A stretch of 64,000 bases of DNA from Microcosmobacter sp040493455 (lineage in GTDB: Bacteria > Bacteroidota > Bacteroidia > Flavobacteriales > Flavobacteriaceae), in assembly GCF_040493455.1 (NCBI RefSeq), contig NZ_JANFDA010000001.1:310001-374000 (forward strand), given 5' to 3'. The position numbers and the translations under genes are program-made. Below the pieces are notes generated by a model, which did no database searches, was not told the DNA's origin, and saw only the letters and a list, made by a program, of their open reading frames with translations. This document shows, one piece after another, positions 26,882 to 35,601 of this stretch (positions within the stretch are counted from its first letter, which is position 1; every line of letters starts with the position of its first letter).

Positions 26882-27504
26882 CTTTTCAAGTTATTCTTAA
26901 TTTCTGATAAGGCCTCTATTTCATCTCCCCAACCACTTATTGTAGAAGGGTCATTGGGATTGTAGTTTAAAAACCATAATTCTATAATGGTTTTTACTTC
27001 TGGGTACTTTTTTGAAAACTCTAAATAGTTTTCCGCACTCAAAACCTGATTAGACTCATCAAAAGGGATGGCTATTATCTTTGAGTCAATTTCTCCATTA
27101 TCGATTAATTTTAACACTCCTAGTGGAATTATTTTAACAATGGCACCTGTTTTAAGGCTTTCACATAATACCAATACATCTAAAGCATCACCGTCTCCAC
27201 CAGTATCTGTATTGGAATAAGTGGATGGTATAAAGCCATAATTACCTGGGTATGGCAAAAAATCTATAATCCTTTCTTTTCCATTTTCTTTATCAACATC
27301 AAATGAATTCGCTTCTGAATTATACTCTAATTTTTTATTGGTTCCTGCTGGGATTTCAATTATTGCATATGGGTTTCCTTCATCTGAAAATGTTTGATAA
27401 GAGTAATAGTCTATACTATTATTGTTCTTGCATGCACTAAATAAGATGACAATAATTAAAAGGATTGGGGTTATCTTGTATCCTCCATTACCTAACAAGA
27501 CCAT
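26878..27504 (-). CDS. Secreted lipoprotein inorganic pyrophosphatase (family I)
   Basis: The 208-residue protein has a signal peptide ending in LFSAC (Cys25) and then a family I soluble pyrophosphatase domain. Metal ligands are present in DGDALD (D104, D106, D109; usually DGDPLD). FLPYPGNYGFIPST, IEIPAGTNKKLE (E50, K58, E60) and DNGEIDSK also fit. The usual Tyr-Lys pair near the C-terminus reads Tyr-Asn. Housekeeping pyrophosphatases are cytosolic, so a lipid-anchored copy inside a polysaccharide operon is odd. It overlaps the preceding lipoprotein gene by 17 bases and the following phosphoesterase gene by 4, so the three are translationally coupled. Confidence 0.85.
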   Translation of the reverse strand: MVLLGNGGYKITPILLIIVILFSACKNNNSIDYYSYQTFSDEGNPYAIIEIPAGTNKKLEYNSEANSFDVDKENGKERIIDFLPYPGNYGFIPSTYSNTDTGGDGDALDVLVLCESLKTGAIVKIIPLGVLKLIDNGEIDSKIIAIPFDESNQVLSAENYLEFSKKYPEVKTIIELWFLNYNPNDPSTISGWGDEIEALSEIKNNLKR

Positions 27505-28015
27505 TTATCGTTTTTTGTTTCAGGATTATAGCAGGATTATATCTCCCTTCCACTTTTTGGGTAGTAAGCGTGAAGGTCTCTTTGTCATAAGAAATATATT
27601 TATTAATCGTAAAATGTTCTTCAAGATTAGAGCCTTCAATTAATAATTCGTTACCTCCATAACTAAGCGTGATAGATTGTATTTGAATTTGCTTTAAATT
27701 CTTTCTTCCAAAATTGATGTTTATATTTCTAGAAATATTATTAGCTCCAAAATCAACAGAAATAGTTTCATATTTAGAATTGGGTAACACAGATTCAGTA
27801 AAATGAATGCTTTTCTTTTGAAACTCATCTATTTCTATATTGTTCATCATTACCTTAAACTCGTCTTCAGTATTTGTTTTAAAAACTATTGTAGCTTTTA
27901 AGCTTATTTCAGGAGGTGTGTTTTCTTGTGCAGATTTCTGAGCGCTTTCCTTTGGTTCTCCTTTACAACCCAATAGGCTAAAGATTAAAAATAGGATTAT
28001 AGTATTTCTCATCAA
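27488..28015 (-). CDS. Lipoprotein of unknown function
   Basis: The 175-residue protein has a clear lipoprotein signal (FLIFSLLGC, Cys17) and a Ser/Glu/Lys-rich linker. The mature part is beta-rich with no motif I recognise (IVFKTNTEDEFKVMMNNIEI, NININFGRKNLKQIQIQSIT). It may be a small beta-sandwich. It lies 24 bases after cysN and overlaps the pyrophosphatase gene by 17 bases, so it probably acts with that secreted enzyme. No function is proposed. Confidence 0.75.
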   Translation of the reverse strand: MMRNTIILFLIFSLLGCKGEPKESAQKSAQENTPPEISLKATIVFKTNTEDEFKVMMNNIEIDEFQKKSIHFTESVLPNSKYETISVDFGANNISRNININFGRKNLKQIQIQSITLSYGGNELLIEGSNLEEHFTINKYISYDKETFTLTTQKVEGRYNPAIILKQKTINGLVR

Positions 28016-28039
28016 CTTAGTTTTTTAAATTGGCACAAA

Positions 28040-29293
28040 TTAAACAATCATCCCGGCAGCAACAGTTTCATTAGTTGTATCGTCAACTAAAATAATACTT
28101 CCTGTTGTTCTGTTTTCTCTATAAGAATCAATCATTAATGGTTTTGTTGTTCTTATTCTAACTTTAGAGATATCGTTCATCTTAAGCTCCTTGTCATCAG
28201 ATTGTCTTTCTAAAGTATTGATATCATACTTATAAACCACTTCTTTTATCATTGCCTTTTGGTCATTTGAAGTATGCCTTATGCTATACTTTGCCCTAGG
28301 TTTAGCAGCATCATTGTGTAACCAACACAGCATTACTTCAATATCTTGAGATGCTTCTGGCTTATTATTTGACCTTACAATCATATCTCCTCGACCAACA
28401 TCTATATCGTCTTCTAAAGTTATAGTAACAGACATAGGCGCAAAGGCTTCGTTTACTTGTCCTTTGAAGGTGTCTATTGTTTTGATTTGAGATGTGAAAC
28501 CAGAAGGCATTACTGTAATTTCATCTCCTGGTCTTAAAACTCCACTAGCCATTCTCCCTGCATATCCTCTATAATCTCTATGATCTTCACTTTGTGGTCT
28601 CAATACTGTCTGTACTGGAAAACGTGCGTCTACTTTGTTGATATCACTACTTATATGAAGCGTTTCCAAAGTGTGCAACAATGGCGCTCCTTGATACCAG
28701 GTCATGTTTTCAGATCTATTAACCACATTATCTCCATTTAATGCGCTAATAGGAATGAATCTAATGTCTTTTACCAATAACTTAGAAGAAAATTCTTCGA
28801 ACTGATCTATAACTCGATTGTAGGCTTCTTCAGAATGACCAACCAAATCCATTTTATTGATACAAACTATGACATGCGGAATTTGAAGCAAAGAAGCAAT
28901 AAACGAATGTCTTTTGGTTTGTTCTATTACTCCGTGCCTAGCGTCAACTAAAATTATTGCTGCATTTGCTGTTGATGCGCCAGTAACCATATTTCTGGTG
29001 TATTGAATATGTCCCGGTGTATCTGCTATAATGAACTTTCTTTTTGGGGTAGTAAAGTACCTATATGCTACATCTATGGTAATGCCTTGTTCTCGTTCAT
29101 CTCTTAATCCGTCAGTAAATAGAGCCAGGTCAACACCATCATGGCCTTTTCTTTTACTTGTATTCTCTATTGCTTCAAGCTGGTCTTCAAATATAGATTT
29201 TGAATCGTATAGCAAACGCCCTATCAATGTGCTCTTTCCGTCATCAACACTTCCTGCTGTGGTGAATCTTAACAGCTGATTATTATCTAGCAT
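28040..29293 (-). CDS. cysN: Sulfate adenylyltransferase subunit 1 (GTPase)
   Basis: The 417-residue protein is the GTPase subunit of ATP sulfurylase, which makes APS from sulfate and ATP with CysD. The P-loop is GSVDDGKST (14-22), DTPGH is at 91-95, and NKMDLV is the guanine motif. EF-Tu-like beta-barrel domains follow (VLRPQSEDHRDYRGYAGRMASG). There is no fused APS kinase, which is encoded separately here as cysC. It lies in a polysaccharide operon with no APS or PAPS reductase nearby, so it most likely feeds sulfation, not cysteine synthesis. Confidence 0.95.
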   Translation of the reverse strand: MLDNNQLLRFTTAGSVDDGKSTLIGRLLYDSKSIFEDQLEAIENTSKRKGHDGVDLALFTDGLRDEREQGITIDVAYRYFTTPKRKFIIADTPGHIQYTRNMVTGASTANAAIILVDARHGVIEQTKRHSFIASLLQIPHVIVCINKMDLVGHSEEAYNRVIDQFEEFSSKLLVKDIRFIPISALNGDNVVNRSENMTWYQGAPLLHTLETLHISSDINKVDARFPVQTVLRPQSEDHRDYRGYAGRMASGVLRPGDEITVMPSGFTSQIKTIDTFKGQVNEAFAPMSVTITLEDDIDVGRGDMIVRSNNKPEASQDIEVMLCWLHNDAAKPRAKYSIRHTSNDQKAMIKEVVYKYDINTLERQSDDKELKMNDISKVRIRTTKPLMIDSYRENRTTGSIILVDDTTNETVAAGMIV

Positions 29294-29326
29294 AAATCTC
29301 TTTCTTTTAATTTGAGGTTTAATAGA

Positions 29327-30232
29327 TTAAAAATACCCTTGTCGTTTACGGTCTTCCATTGCTGTTTCGGAGCGCTTATCATCGCTTCTATTACCGCGTT
29401 CTGTTTGCCTCATTGCCGAAACTTCATTAGCAATCTTTTCCACAGTATCTGCTTCTGATTCTATTCCTCCTGTAATGGTAATATCTCCCAGTGTTCTAAA
29501 TCGGATTTTCTTAACCTGCACTTCTTCATTCTCCTCTAAGTTCAAAAATTCAGAATTTGGAATCCATGAGTTTTGTCTCCACACAACTTCTCTCTCATGA
29601 GCAAAGTATAGGGATGGGATTTGTATGTTCTCTCTGTTTATATAGTTCCAGACATCCATTTCTGTCCAGTTACTGATAGGAAATGCTCTAAAGTGTTCTC
29701 CTTCGAAATGTTTCCCGTTGAAAATATTCCACAGTTCTGGGCGTTGGTTTTTCGGATCCCATTGACCAAAATCATCTCTATGCGAAAAGAAGCGTTCTTT
29801 AGCTCTCGCTTTTTCTTCATCTCTTCTACCTCCTCCAATTGCACAATCCACCCTATGAGTTTCAATAGCATCTAAAAGTGTAGTAATTTGCAACGCATTT
29901 CTAGTAGCATTCTTTCCTTTTTCTTCTGCAACTCGACCTTCATCAATAGATTCTTGGACTGAACCCACAATAAGGTTAACGCCCAATTCATTTATCAAGT
30001 TGTCTCTGAACGCTATTGTTTCAGGAAAATTGTGTCCCGTATCGACATGCATCAATGAAAAAGGTATTTTACAAGGGTGGAATGCTTTTCGAGCCAAATG
30101 TGTTACTACAATAGAATCTTTTCCTCCTGAAAATAATATTACAGGATTCTGAAACTGAGCCCAAACTTCTCTAAGGACAAAAATCGCCTCGCTTTCTAGC
30201 TCGTCTAAGTAGTTTAAATAGTATTTACTCAT
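29327..30232 (-). CDS. cysD: Sulfate adenylyltransferase subunit 2
   Basis: The 301-residue catalytic subunit of ATP sulfurylase has the PP-loop FSGGKDS (34-40), MHVDTGHNFPET, and the family's GGRRDEEKARAKER and LWNIFNG motifs. Length and motifs are standard. Its first 8 bases overlap cysC; cysN follows after 33 bases. With CysN it forms APS in the cytoplasm. Confidence 0.96.
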   Translation of the reverse strand: MSKYYLNYLDELESEAIFVLREVWAQFQNPVILFSGGKDSIVVTHLARKAFHPCKIPFSLMHVDTGHNFPETIAFRDNLINELGVNLIVGSVQESIDEGRVAEEKGKNATRNALQITTLLDAIETHRVDCAIGGGRRDEEKARAKERFFSHRDDFGQWDPKNQRPELWNIFNGKHFEGEHFRAFPISNWTEMDVWNYINRENIQIPSLYFAHEREVVWRQNSWIPNSEFLNLEENEEVQVKKIRFRTLGDITITGGIESEADTVEKIANEVSAMRQTERGNRSDDKRSETAMEDRKRQGYF

Positions 30233-30827
30233 TATTGAGTTTTAATTTTTCTTGTATAAACTGTACAATATTGTTTGCTGCTCCTTCAGCAGTATATTCT
30301 TCAGTTCTAATTTCAATATCAGGGTTTTCTGGGACTTCGTATGGCGCAGAAATTCCTGTCATATTTTTAATCTCACCTGCTCTAGCTTTTTTGTAAAGAC
30401 CTTTTACATCTCGTCTTTCACATTCTTCCAAGCTTGTGTTAATAAAAATTTCGACAAAGTTAACATCTTTAACAATACTACGAATGTTATCTCTGTCTTT
30501 TTTGTATGGCGAAACAAAGGCTGCAAGCACCACTATTCCTGCATCTACCATTAGGTTTGCTATTTCAGCAATGCGCCTTATGTTTTCTGTTCTATCCTCG
30601 GGTGAAAAAGATAAATCTTGATTTATCCCTTTTCTTATATTATCACCATCCAAAGAATACGTTTTAACTCCTTGTTCGAACAGCTTTTGCTCAACAATAT
30701 TTGCTATTGTTGATTTGCCAGACCCTGAAAGACCTGTGAACCACAATAAAAAAGAATTGTGGTTATTCTTTATTTGCCTGTCTTCTTTTGATACTTGGTA
30801 AGAATGTGGAATAATGTTTTTGCTCAT
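30225..30827 (-). CDS. cysC: Adenylylsulfate kinase
   Basis: The 200-residue enzyme phosphorylates APS to PAPS, the sulfuryl donor for the sulfotransferase at 19249. The Walker A motif GLSGSGKST is at 32-40. SLDGDNIRKGINQDLSFSPEDR is the APS-binding signature, and VNFVEIFINTSLEECERRDVKGLYKKARAGEI is the lid region. It overlaps both neighbours (DUF2061 by 4 bases, cysD by 8), so it is translated as part of one PAPS module. Confidence 0.95.
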   Translation of the reverse strand: MSKNIIPHSYQVSKEDRQIKNNHNSFLLWFTGLSGSGKSTIANIVEQKLFEQGVKTYSLDGDNIRKGINQDLSFSPEDRTENIRRIAEIANLMVDAGIVVLAAFVSPYKKDRDNIRSIVKDVNFVEIFINTSLEECERRDVKGLYKKARAGEIKNMTGISAPYEVPENPDIEIRTEEYTAEGAANNIVQFIQEKLKLNNE

Positions 30828-31276
30828 AACATCTTTTTAATGAAATTCCTTATTCGCCCTAACGGTAGTTTGAGCCATAATTTTTCATGCAGGTAATACA
30901 ATACAAATTTGGTAAATAATTCTGTAAGAGCAATATATAATGCTATTTCATCAAATGCTTCTAAAATGACTCCTGAAATTATAAAGGTAGTGGTGGTAGC
31001 AATAACTCTCCATGAAATAGTCTTGTATAGTATTTGCTTATTACTTACTGCCCTTCCTCCGAGAATCTGTAGCCATAAACGTTCATGTAAATAATAAATA
31101 AAAAGCTTAATTAAGAACTCTGAAGCCCCAATCTTAATAGCATTTTCTAGACTACACCCTCCTGTTAAACAGGTAATAAAAAGTACAACCAGTACAGTGT
31201 CTAACGTGGCTATAATACGCCAAGAAATTCCTTTTAGGACACTTCTAATATGTGAGGACTTCTTTAGCTTAGCCAT
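30824..31276 (-). CDS. Tandem DUF2061 membrane protein
   Basis: The 150-residue protein contains two DUF2061 repeats, each with two hydrophobic segments: KGISWRIIATLDTVLVVLFITCL with KLFIYYLHERLWLQI, and KTISWRVIATTTTFIISGVILEA with KFVLYYLHEKLWLKL. Single-repeat proteins are common; a duplicated form next to cysC and cysQ is known, from memory, in marine Bacteroidota sulfate clusters. An accessory role in sulfate uptake or PAPS metabolism is possible, given no other sulfate transporter in the window. The role is inference. Confidence 0.82.
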   Translation of the reverse strand: MAKLKKSSHIRSVLKGISWRIIATLDTVLVVLFITCLTGGCSLENAIKIGASEFLIKLFIYYLHERLWLQILGGRAVSNKQILYKTISWRVIATTTTFIISGVILEAFDEIALYIALTELFTKFVLYYLHEKLWLKLPLGRIRNFIKKML

Positions 31277-31281
31277 AGTCT

Positions 31282-32076
31282 TTAATTAGACACCAAAAAC
31301 CAAGGGTTTAATAGGTTTTCTTTGTTGTAGGTTAATTGCTCGTTTGTTGCTTTAGATATGACATTTATACCTACAGCGTTACATATAGCTTGTCCTGCAG
31401 CTGTATCCCATTCCATTGTTGGTGCATATCGTGGGTAAATATCTGCCTTACCTTCAGCAACCAGACAAAACTTTAGAGAACTTCCTTTTGAAACAATTTC
31501 CACCTCAGAGCCTTTTGCTTTTAAAGTATCTACAAAATCTTTTGTTTCGCTGTTCATATGCGAGCGACTTCCAACTACCTTAATGATGTCTTCATTAGAC
31601 CTGGGCTCTAGTGGTAAAGATGCTTTTACGATGTTTTCTTTATTAAATACGTGGTTTTCTAAAACTACTTTATTAGCCAGCTTGTTAGAAACATCTGCAT
31701 AATAAAGTTCCTTTGTGGCAGGAACATAAATAACTCCCAGTAGTGGATTCCCTTCTTTAACCAAAGCTATATTAACAGTAAATTCCCCATTCCGTTTTAT
31801 GAATTCTTTGGTTCCGTCAACAGGGTCAACTATCCAACACGTTTTCCATTCTTTTCTTATGTCAAAATCAATCTGTTTGTTTTCTTCACTAATTATGGGA
31901 ATAGTTGTTGGTTTTAAATATGTATTTATTATGGTGTTAGACTCTTTATCTGCCTTGGTCAGCGGAGAATCATCCTCCTTGTACTCAACGTCAAATGGAG
32001 CTTCATAAATGTCCATAATGGCTTGCCCTGCTTCTATTGCGGCCTTGATAGCCAGTTCTAAGTTATCATTCAACAT
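31282..32076 (-). CDS. cysQ: 3'(2'),5'-bisphosphate nucleotidase
   Basis: The 264-residue inositol-monophosphatase-fold enzyme hydrolyses PAP, the by-product of sulfotransferases, to AMP. The metal sites are SEE (63-65), DPVDGTKEF (84-92) and WDTAAGQAI near the C-terminus. Length is typical for CysQ. It overlaps fcl by 11 bases and precedes the DUF2061 and cysC genes. Its presence next to PAPS synthesis and a sulfotransferase completes a sulfation cycle. Confidence 0.93.
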   Translation of the reverse strand: MLNDNLELAIKAAIEAGQAIMDIYEAPFDVEYKEDDSPLTKADKESNTIINTYLKPTTIPIISEENKQIDFDIRKEWKTCWIVDPVDGTKEFIKRNGEFTVNIALVKEGNPLLGVIYVPATKELYYADVSNKLANKVVLENHVFNKENIVKASLPLEPRSNEDIIKVVGSRSHMNSETKDFVDTLKAKGSEVEIVSKGSSLKFCLVAEGKADIYPRYAPTMEWDTAAGQAICNAVGINVISKATNEQLTYNKENLLNPWFLVSN

Positions 32077-33109
32077 ACCACTTGTAAATTTTTTTGATTC
32101 CTTCTTCTAATTCAATTTTATGTTTCCACCCAAGAGCATTAAGCTTTGTGACATCTGTAAGTTTTCTCATTGTGCCGTCGGGTTTATCTGTGTTAAAGAC
32201 AAGATTTCCCTTAAAGCCTATTTCCTCTTTAATAGTTTCTGCAAGTTGCTTTATTGAAATTTCTTTTCCTGTTCCGATATTGATATGTGTATTTCTAATC
32301 TCTTTATCTCCTTTTGAATACGTGTCATCAAAATCTCTATGCTCCATAATAAACACACAAGCATCTGCCATATCTTCGGACCATAAGAATTCTCTTTTAG
32401 GATTTCCTGTCCCCCAAATTTCAACCGATTTTTCTGTTACTCCAAAAGACTTTAGATAATCTTTTGCCTCTTCTATTGTTGACATTTCTAGATCTTCAAG
32501 TACTAGCTCCTCTTTGCCTTGCGATAGTAAATTTGCTAAGTGTATTTTTCTAACTAACGCTGGTAAAACATGAGATTTTTCGAGATCGAAATTATCATTA
32601 GGTCCATAAAGGTTGGTGGGCATCACCGAAATGAAATTTGTGCCATATTGTAAGTTGTAACTCTCGCACATCTTTATCCCAGCAATTTTTGCAATAGCAT
32701 AAGGTTCGTTGGTATATTCTAGAGTATCTGTAAGCAGGTAATCCTCCTTCATTGGTTGTGGCGATTCTTTTGGGTAAATACAAGTGCTTCCCAAAAAAAG
32801 TAGCTTTTTAACCTTGTTGAGATAGCTATTATGAATGACATTATTTTGAATCATCATGTTTTCATAAATAAAGTCTCCTCTGTAAGTGTTGTTTGCAACT
32901 ATCCCCCCAACTTTTGCTGCTGCCAAAAACACATAGTCGGGCTTTTCTATTGAAAAAAAAGACTCAACCTCTGACTGGTTAGCCAAATCTAACTCATTGT
33001 GTGTTCTAGTAATAATATTTTTATATCCTTTAGCTTTTAGGTTTTTTAGAATAGCACTTCCTACTAAACCTCTGTGCCCTGCTACATAAATCTTAGAGTC
33101 TTTATTCAT
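32066..33109 (-). CDS. fcl: GDP-L-fucose synthase
   Basis: The 347-residue SDR enzyme carries out epimerisation and reduction of GDP-4-keto-6-deoxymannose to GDP-L-fucose. It has the NADP motif GHRGLVGSAIL, the LGSTCIYP active-site strand and the catalytic YAIAK (in NEPYAIAKIAGIKM). The substrate is made by Gmd, encoded two genes upstream. It is about 30 residues longer than E. coli WcaG, mainly an insertion after NLLSQGKEEL, as in other Bacteroidota. It starts 4 bases after the SGNH gene. Confidence 0.93.
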   Translation of the reverse strand: MNKDSKIYVAGHRGLVGSAILKNLKAKGYKNIITRTHNELDLANQSEVESFFSIEKPDYVFLAAAKVGGIVANNTYRGDFIYENMMIQNNVIHNSYLNKVKKLLFLGSTCIYPKESPQPMKEDYLLTDTLEYTNEPYAIAKIAGIKMCESYNLQYGTNFISVMPTNLYGPNDNFDLEKSHVLPALVRKIHLANLLSQGKEELVLEDLEMSTIEEAKDYLKSFGVTEKSVEIWGTGNPKREFLWSEDMADACVFIMEHRDFDDTYSKGDKEIRNTHINIGTGKEISIKQLAETIKEEIGFKGNLVFNTDKPDGTMRKLTDVTKLNALGWKHKIELEEGIKKIYKWYVE

Positions 33110-33113
33110 TACA

Positions 33114-34490
33114 TCAGTTTATAAACGGTTTAAAGGTCATAATTTCTAAATCTTGAAAGCTCCCAGTTATAAGATTCAGGGAAATTTCATGTTTCCCTAA
33201 ATAATCGGTCCTAAGTACTAAATGCTTTTGCTTGCTGTTGCGCATCTTGATTGTGTCCTTTACTATTTGTTCAACCCCAAAATAAACTTTATAGTCTTCG
33301 GGAGTCTTGTTTTTTAATATTCTTTCGATATTAAATATGTTATGGTCTTGTCTTTTAATAACTATTCTTTGAGAATTGGAAATGAAGTCTTCTCGAGAAT
33401 TTCCTTTTCCGTCAAAACCTGTTTTACTGCCTTCAAGTTTAAAATCGTAAGTCTTTGTTTCTCTATTAATGTTGAAAATTGTGATTGTCCACTGCTCATC
33501 CTGAGGGAATTTTGTTCCTAAAGAGATGTTCTTGATAGCTGGCATCCAACTTTGAAATCCCTTCGATGGTCTGCTAATATGGTATGATGATTTGATTGTT
33601 GAAGGTTTTTTTCCATCAATTAGCACTTCAAAAACTGGGGTGTCTATTTGACCCTTTCCTTTAATTTCAACTAAATTGGCATTAACTTTAAATTTCTCTT
33701 TTAACGTTGAGGCATTCATAAAAAAAGATTCTCTTAGGCTATCTTTTCTTATTGTGTAAAGCTGTTTTGGTTTGTTATCAAATGCAGATAAAACAATTTT
33801 CCTAAGTAATTCATTTCCTTTATCATTTGGATGAACGTTTGGGTCTTTTGTGTTTCCCATTAATTCATTTGCCTCTATGTTATTGGCTATCATATAAGCT
33901 CTCCATTGCTCACGCACATTTACAAAACCACAAGAATATTTTTTCGCAATTTCTTTAATGGCCCTTGAATCTTCATCATGGCTTTGATTTATTTTATCCA
34001 GCTTTCTTTGAGGCACATTCCAAACATAATGGTGGTCTAGTAGTAAAATATCTGATGATAATCGATTCCTGATATTTTTTATAAACTGGTCGTATAATCC
34101 TTCTTCTATACCTCCATATGCATGAAATATGATTAAATCAGGGTTTTCTTGATAAACATCATGCAAGACGGTTCTGCTTAAGTCTGGTATTTGAAACCCT
34201 CCTATGGGTTTGTGTTTATAGGAAATGTTTGTGTGAGGAAATTTTTCTCTTAATGTAATTACCAAACTGTCTGTTTTCATTCCCCCAATTATGGATTGAC
34301 CATAAAATAATATACTGATAGCTTGAGGGTTGTCCTTATTACTCTGTTGTAATATTGACAAAGTTCTATCAATGCCTTTATATTTTATTGCCTTAATATC
34401 ATTGGAAGGTTTTTGACAATAACAAAAAACGACGCAAAATAGAAGTGGTATTATATAGCCAAACTTATAATATCTAATGCTTTTATTCAA
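33114..34490 (-). CDS. SGNH/GDSL-type hydrolase, secreted
   Basis: The 458-residue protein has an N-terminal signal peptide or lipoprotein signal (about residues 8-25, ending FCYC). An SGNH-like domain follows: ILFYGQSIIGG with candidate nucleophile S66, HAYGG in the block III position, and KDPNVHPNDKG with D216 and H220. The Asp-His spacing is one residue longer than the usual DxxH. The second half (about 250-458) is beta-rich and unassigned. It lies between gmd and fcl with an 8-base overlap, so it may deacylate the polysaccharide. Substrate unknown. Confidence 0.72.
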   Translation of the reverse strand: MNKSIRYYKFGYIIPLLFCVVFCYCQKPSNDIKAIKYKGIDRTLSILQQSNKDNPQAISILFYGQSIIGGMKTDSLVITLREKFPHTNISYKHKPIGGFQIPDLSRTVLHDVYQENPDLIIFHAYGGIEEGLYDQFIKNIRNRLSSDILLLDHHYVWNVPQRKLDKINQSHDEDSRAIKEIAKKYSCGFVNVREQWRAYMIANNIEANELMGNTKDPNVHPNDKGNELLRKIVLSAFDNKPKQLYTIRKDSLRESFFMNASTLKEKFKVNANLVEIKGKGQIDTPVFEVLIDGKKPSTIKSSYHISRPSKGFQSWMPAIKNISLGTKFPQDEQWTITIFNINRETKTYDFKLEGSKTGFDGKGNSREDFISNSQRIVIKRQDHNIFNIERILKNKTPEDYKVYFGVEQIVKDTIKMRNSKQKHLVLRTDYLGKHEISLNLITGSFQDLEIMTFKPFIN

Positions 34491-35601
34491 AATAGTTCTT
34501 TATTTGATAGCCACCATCCTTTAAGTATTGTTGCTTCTGCATTAACTTAAGGTCGCCACTCATCATATCTTCCACCAAACCTTCTAGGTCATACTCTGGG
34601 ATCCAACCTAGCTTTTCTCTAGCTTTTGTAGCGTCTCCAATTAGTAAGTCAACTTCTGTAGGTCTATAATATTTTGGATCTACAGCTACAACCTCTTTGC
34701 CAGTCTCTAATTGATACTCTGAATTGTTGCACGCCTTTACATAAGCCTTTTCGTTTTCAGCTTCTCCCTTAAACTCTAGTTCAATACCAATGTGATCAAA
34801 ACACATCCTGATAAAATCTCTCACTGAAGTGGTTTTCCCTGTAGCGATAACCCAATCTTCGGGTTCATCTGCTTGCAATATCATCCACATCATTCTCACA
34901 TAGTCCTTTGCATGTCCCCAATCTCGCCTTGCATCTAGGTTTCCTAAGTACATTTTATCTTGTAAACCAAGGGCTATTCTAGAAGTGGCTCTAGTAATTT
35001 TTCTTGTTACAAAAGTTTCTCCTCTTATCGGGGATTCATGATTAAACAGTATGCCATTACAGGCAAACATGTTGTACGCTTCTCTATAATTGACAGTAAT
35101 CCAATATGCATATATTTTTGCTACACCGTATGGGCTTCTAGGGTAAAAAGGTGTTGTTTCAGATTGTGGCACTTCTTGTACTTTTCCATAGAGCTCCGAT
35201 GTTGATGCTTGATATATTTTTGTCTTACTTTCTAGTCCAAGCATTCTTACAGCTTCTAATATTCTCAATGTCCCAATACCATCTGCATTTGCTGTATACT
35301 CCGGTGTTTGAAAGGACACATGAACATGGCTCATTGCCGCTAGATTATAAATTTCATCTGGCTTAACTTCTTGGATTATCCTTATTAAATTAGTACTATC
35401 AGTAAGGTCGCCATAGTGCAGAAAGAAGTTTTGGTTTTCTACATGTGGGTCTTGATACAGGTGATCTATTCTATCTGTATTAAAAAGCGACGATCTTCTT
35501 TTTATTCCATGTACAATGTAATCTTTCTTTAAAAGAAACTCGCTTAGGTAAGCACCATCTTGTCCTGTTACTCCTGTTATTAGTGCTACTTTGTTTTTCA
35601 T
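34483..35601 (-). CDS. gmd: GDP-mannose 4,6-dehydratase
   Basis: The 372-residue enzyme converts GDP-mannose to GDP-4-keto-6-deoxymannose, the first step to GDP-L-fucose. The NADP motif is TGVTGQDGAYL (9-19), followed by HGIKRRSS. The active site is STSELYGK with YGVAKIYAYW, and the characteristic NHESP-RGETFVTRKITRA is present. Length is typical. It is immediately adjacent to rfbD with no gap. manA and manC, which supply GDP-mannose, are not in the window. Confidence 0.96.
   Translation of the reverse strand: MKNKVALITGVTGQDGAYLSEFLLKKDYIVHGIKRRSSLFNTDRIDHLYQDPHVENQNFFLHYGDLTDSTNLIRIIQEVKPDEIYNLAAMSHVHVSFQTPEYTANADGIGTLRILEAVRMLGLESKTKIYQASTSELYGKVQEVPQSETTPFYPRSPYGVAKIYAYWITVNYREAYNMFACNGILFNHESPIRGETFVTRKITRATSRIALGLQDKMYLGNLDARRDWGHAKDYVRMMWMILQADEPEDWVIATGKTTSVRDFIRMCFDHIGIELEFKGEAENEKAYVKACNNSEYQLETGKEVVAVDPKYYRPTEVDLLIGDATKAREKLGWIPEYDLEGLVEDMMSGDLKLMQKQQYLKDGGYQIKNYFE

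Noticed and set aside
28040..30827. cysN/cysD/cysC as a cysteine assimilation operon.
   Set aside because: No reductase genes are present, while a PAPS sulfotransferase and CysQ lie in the same locus.
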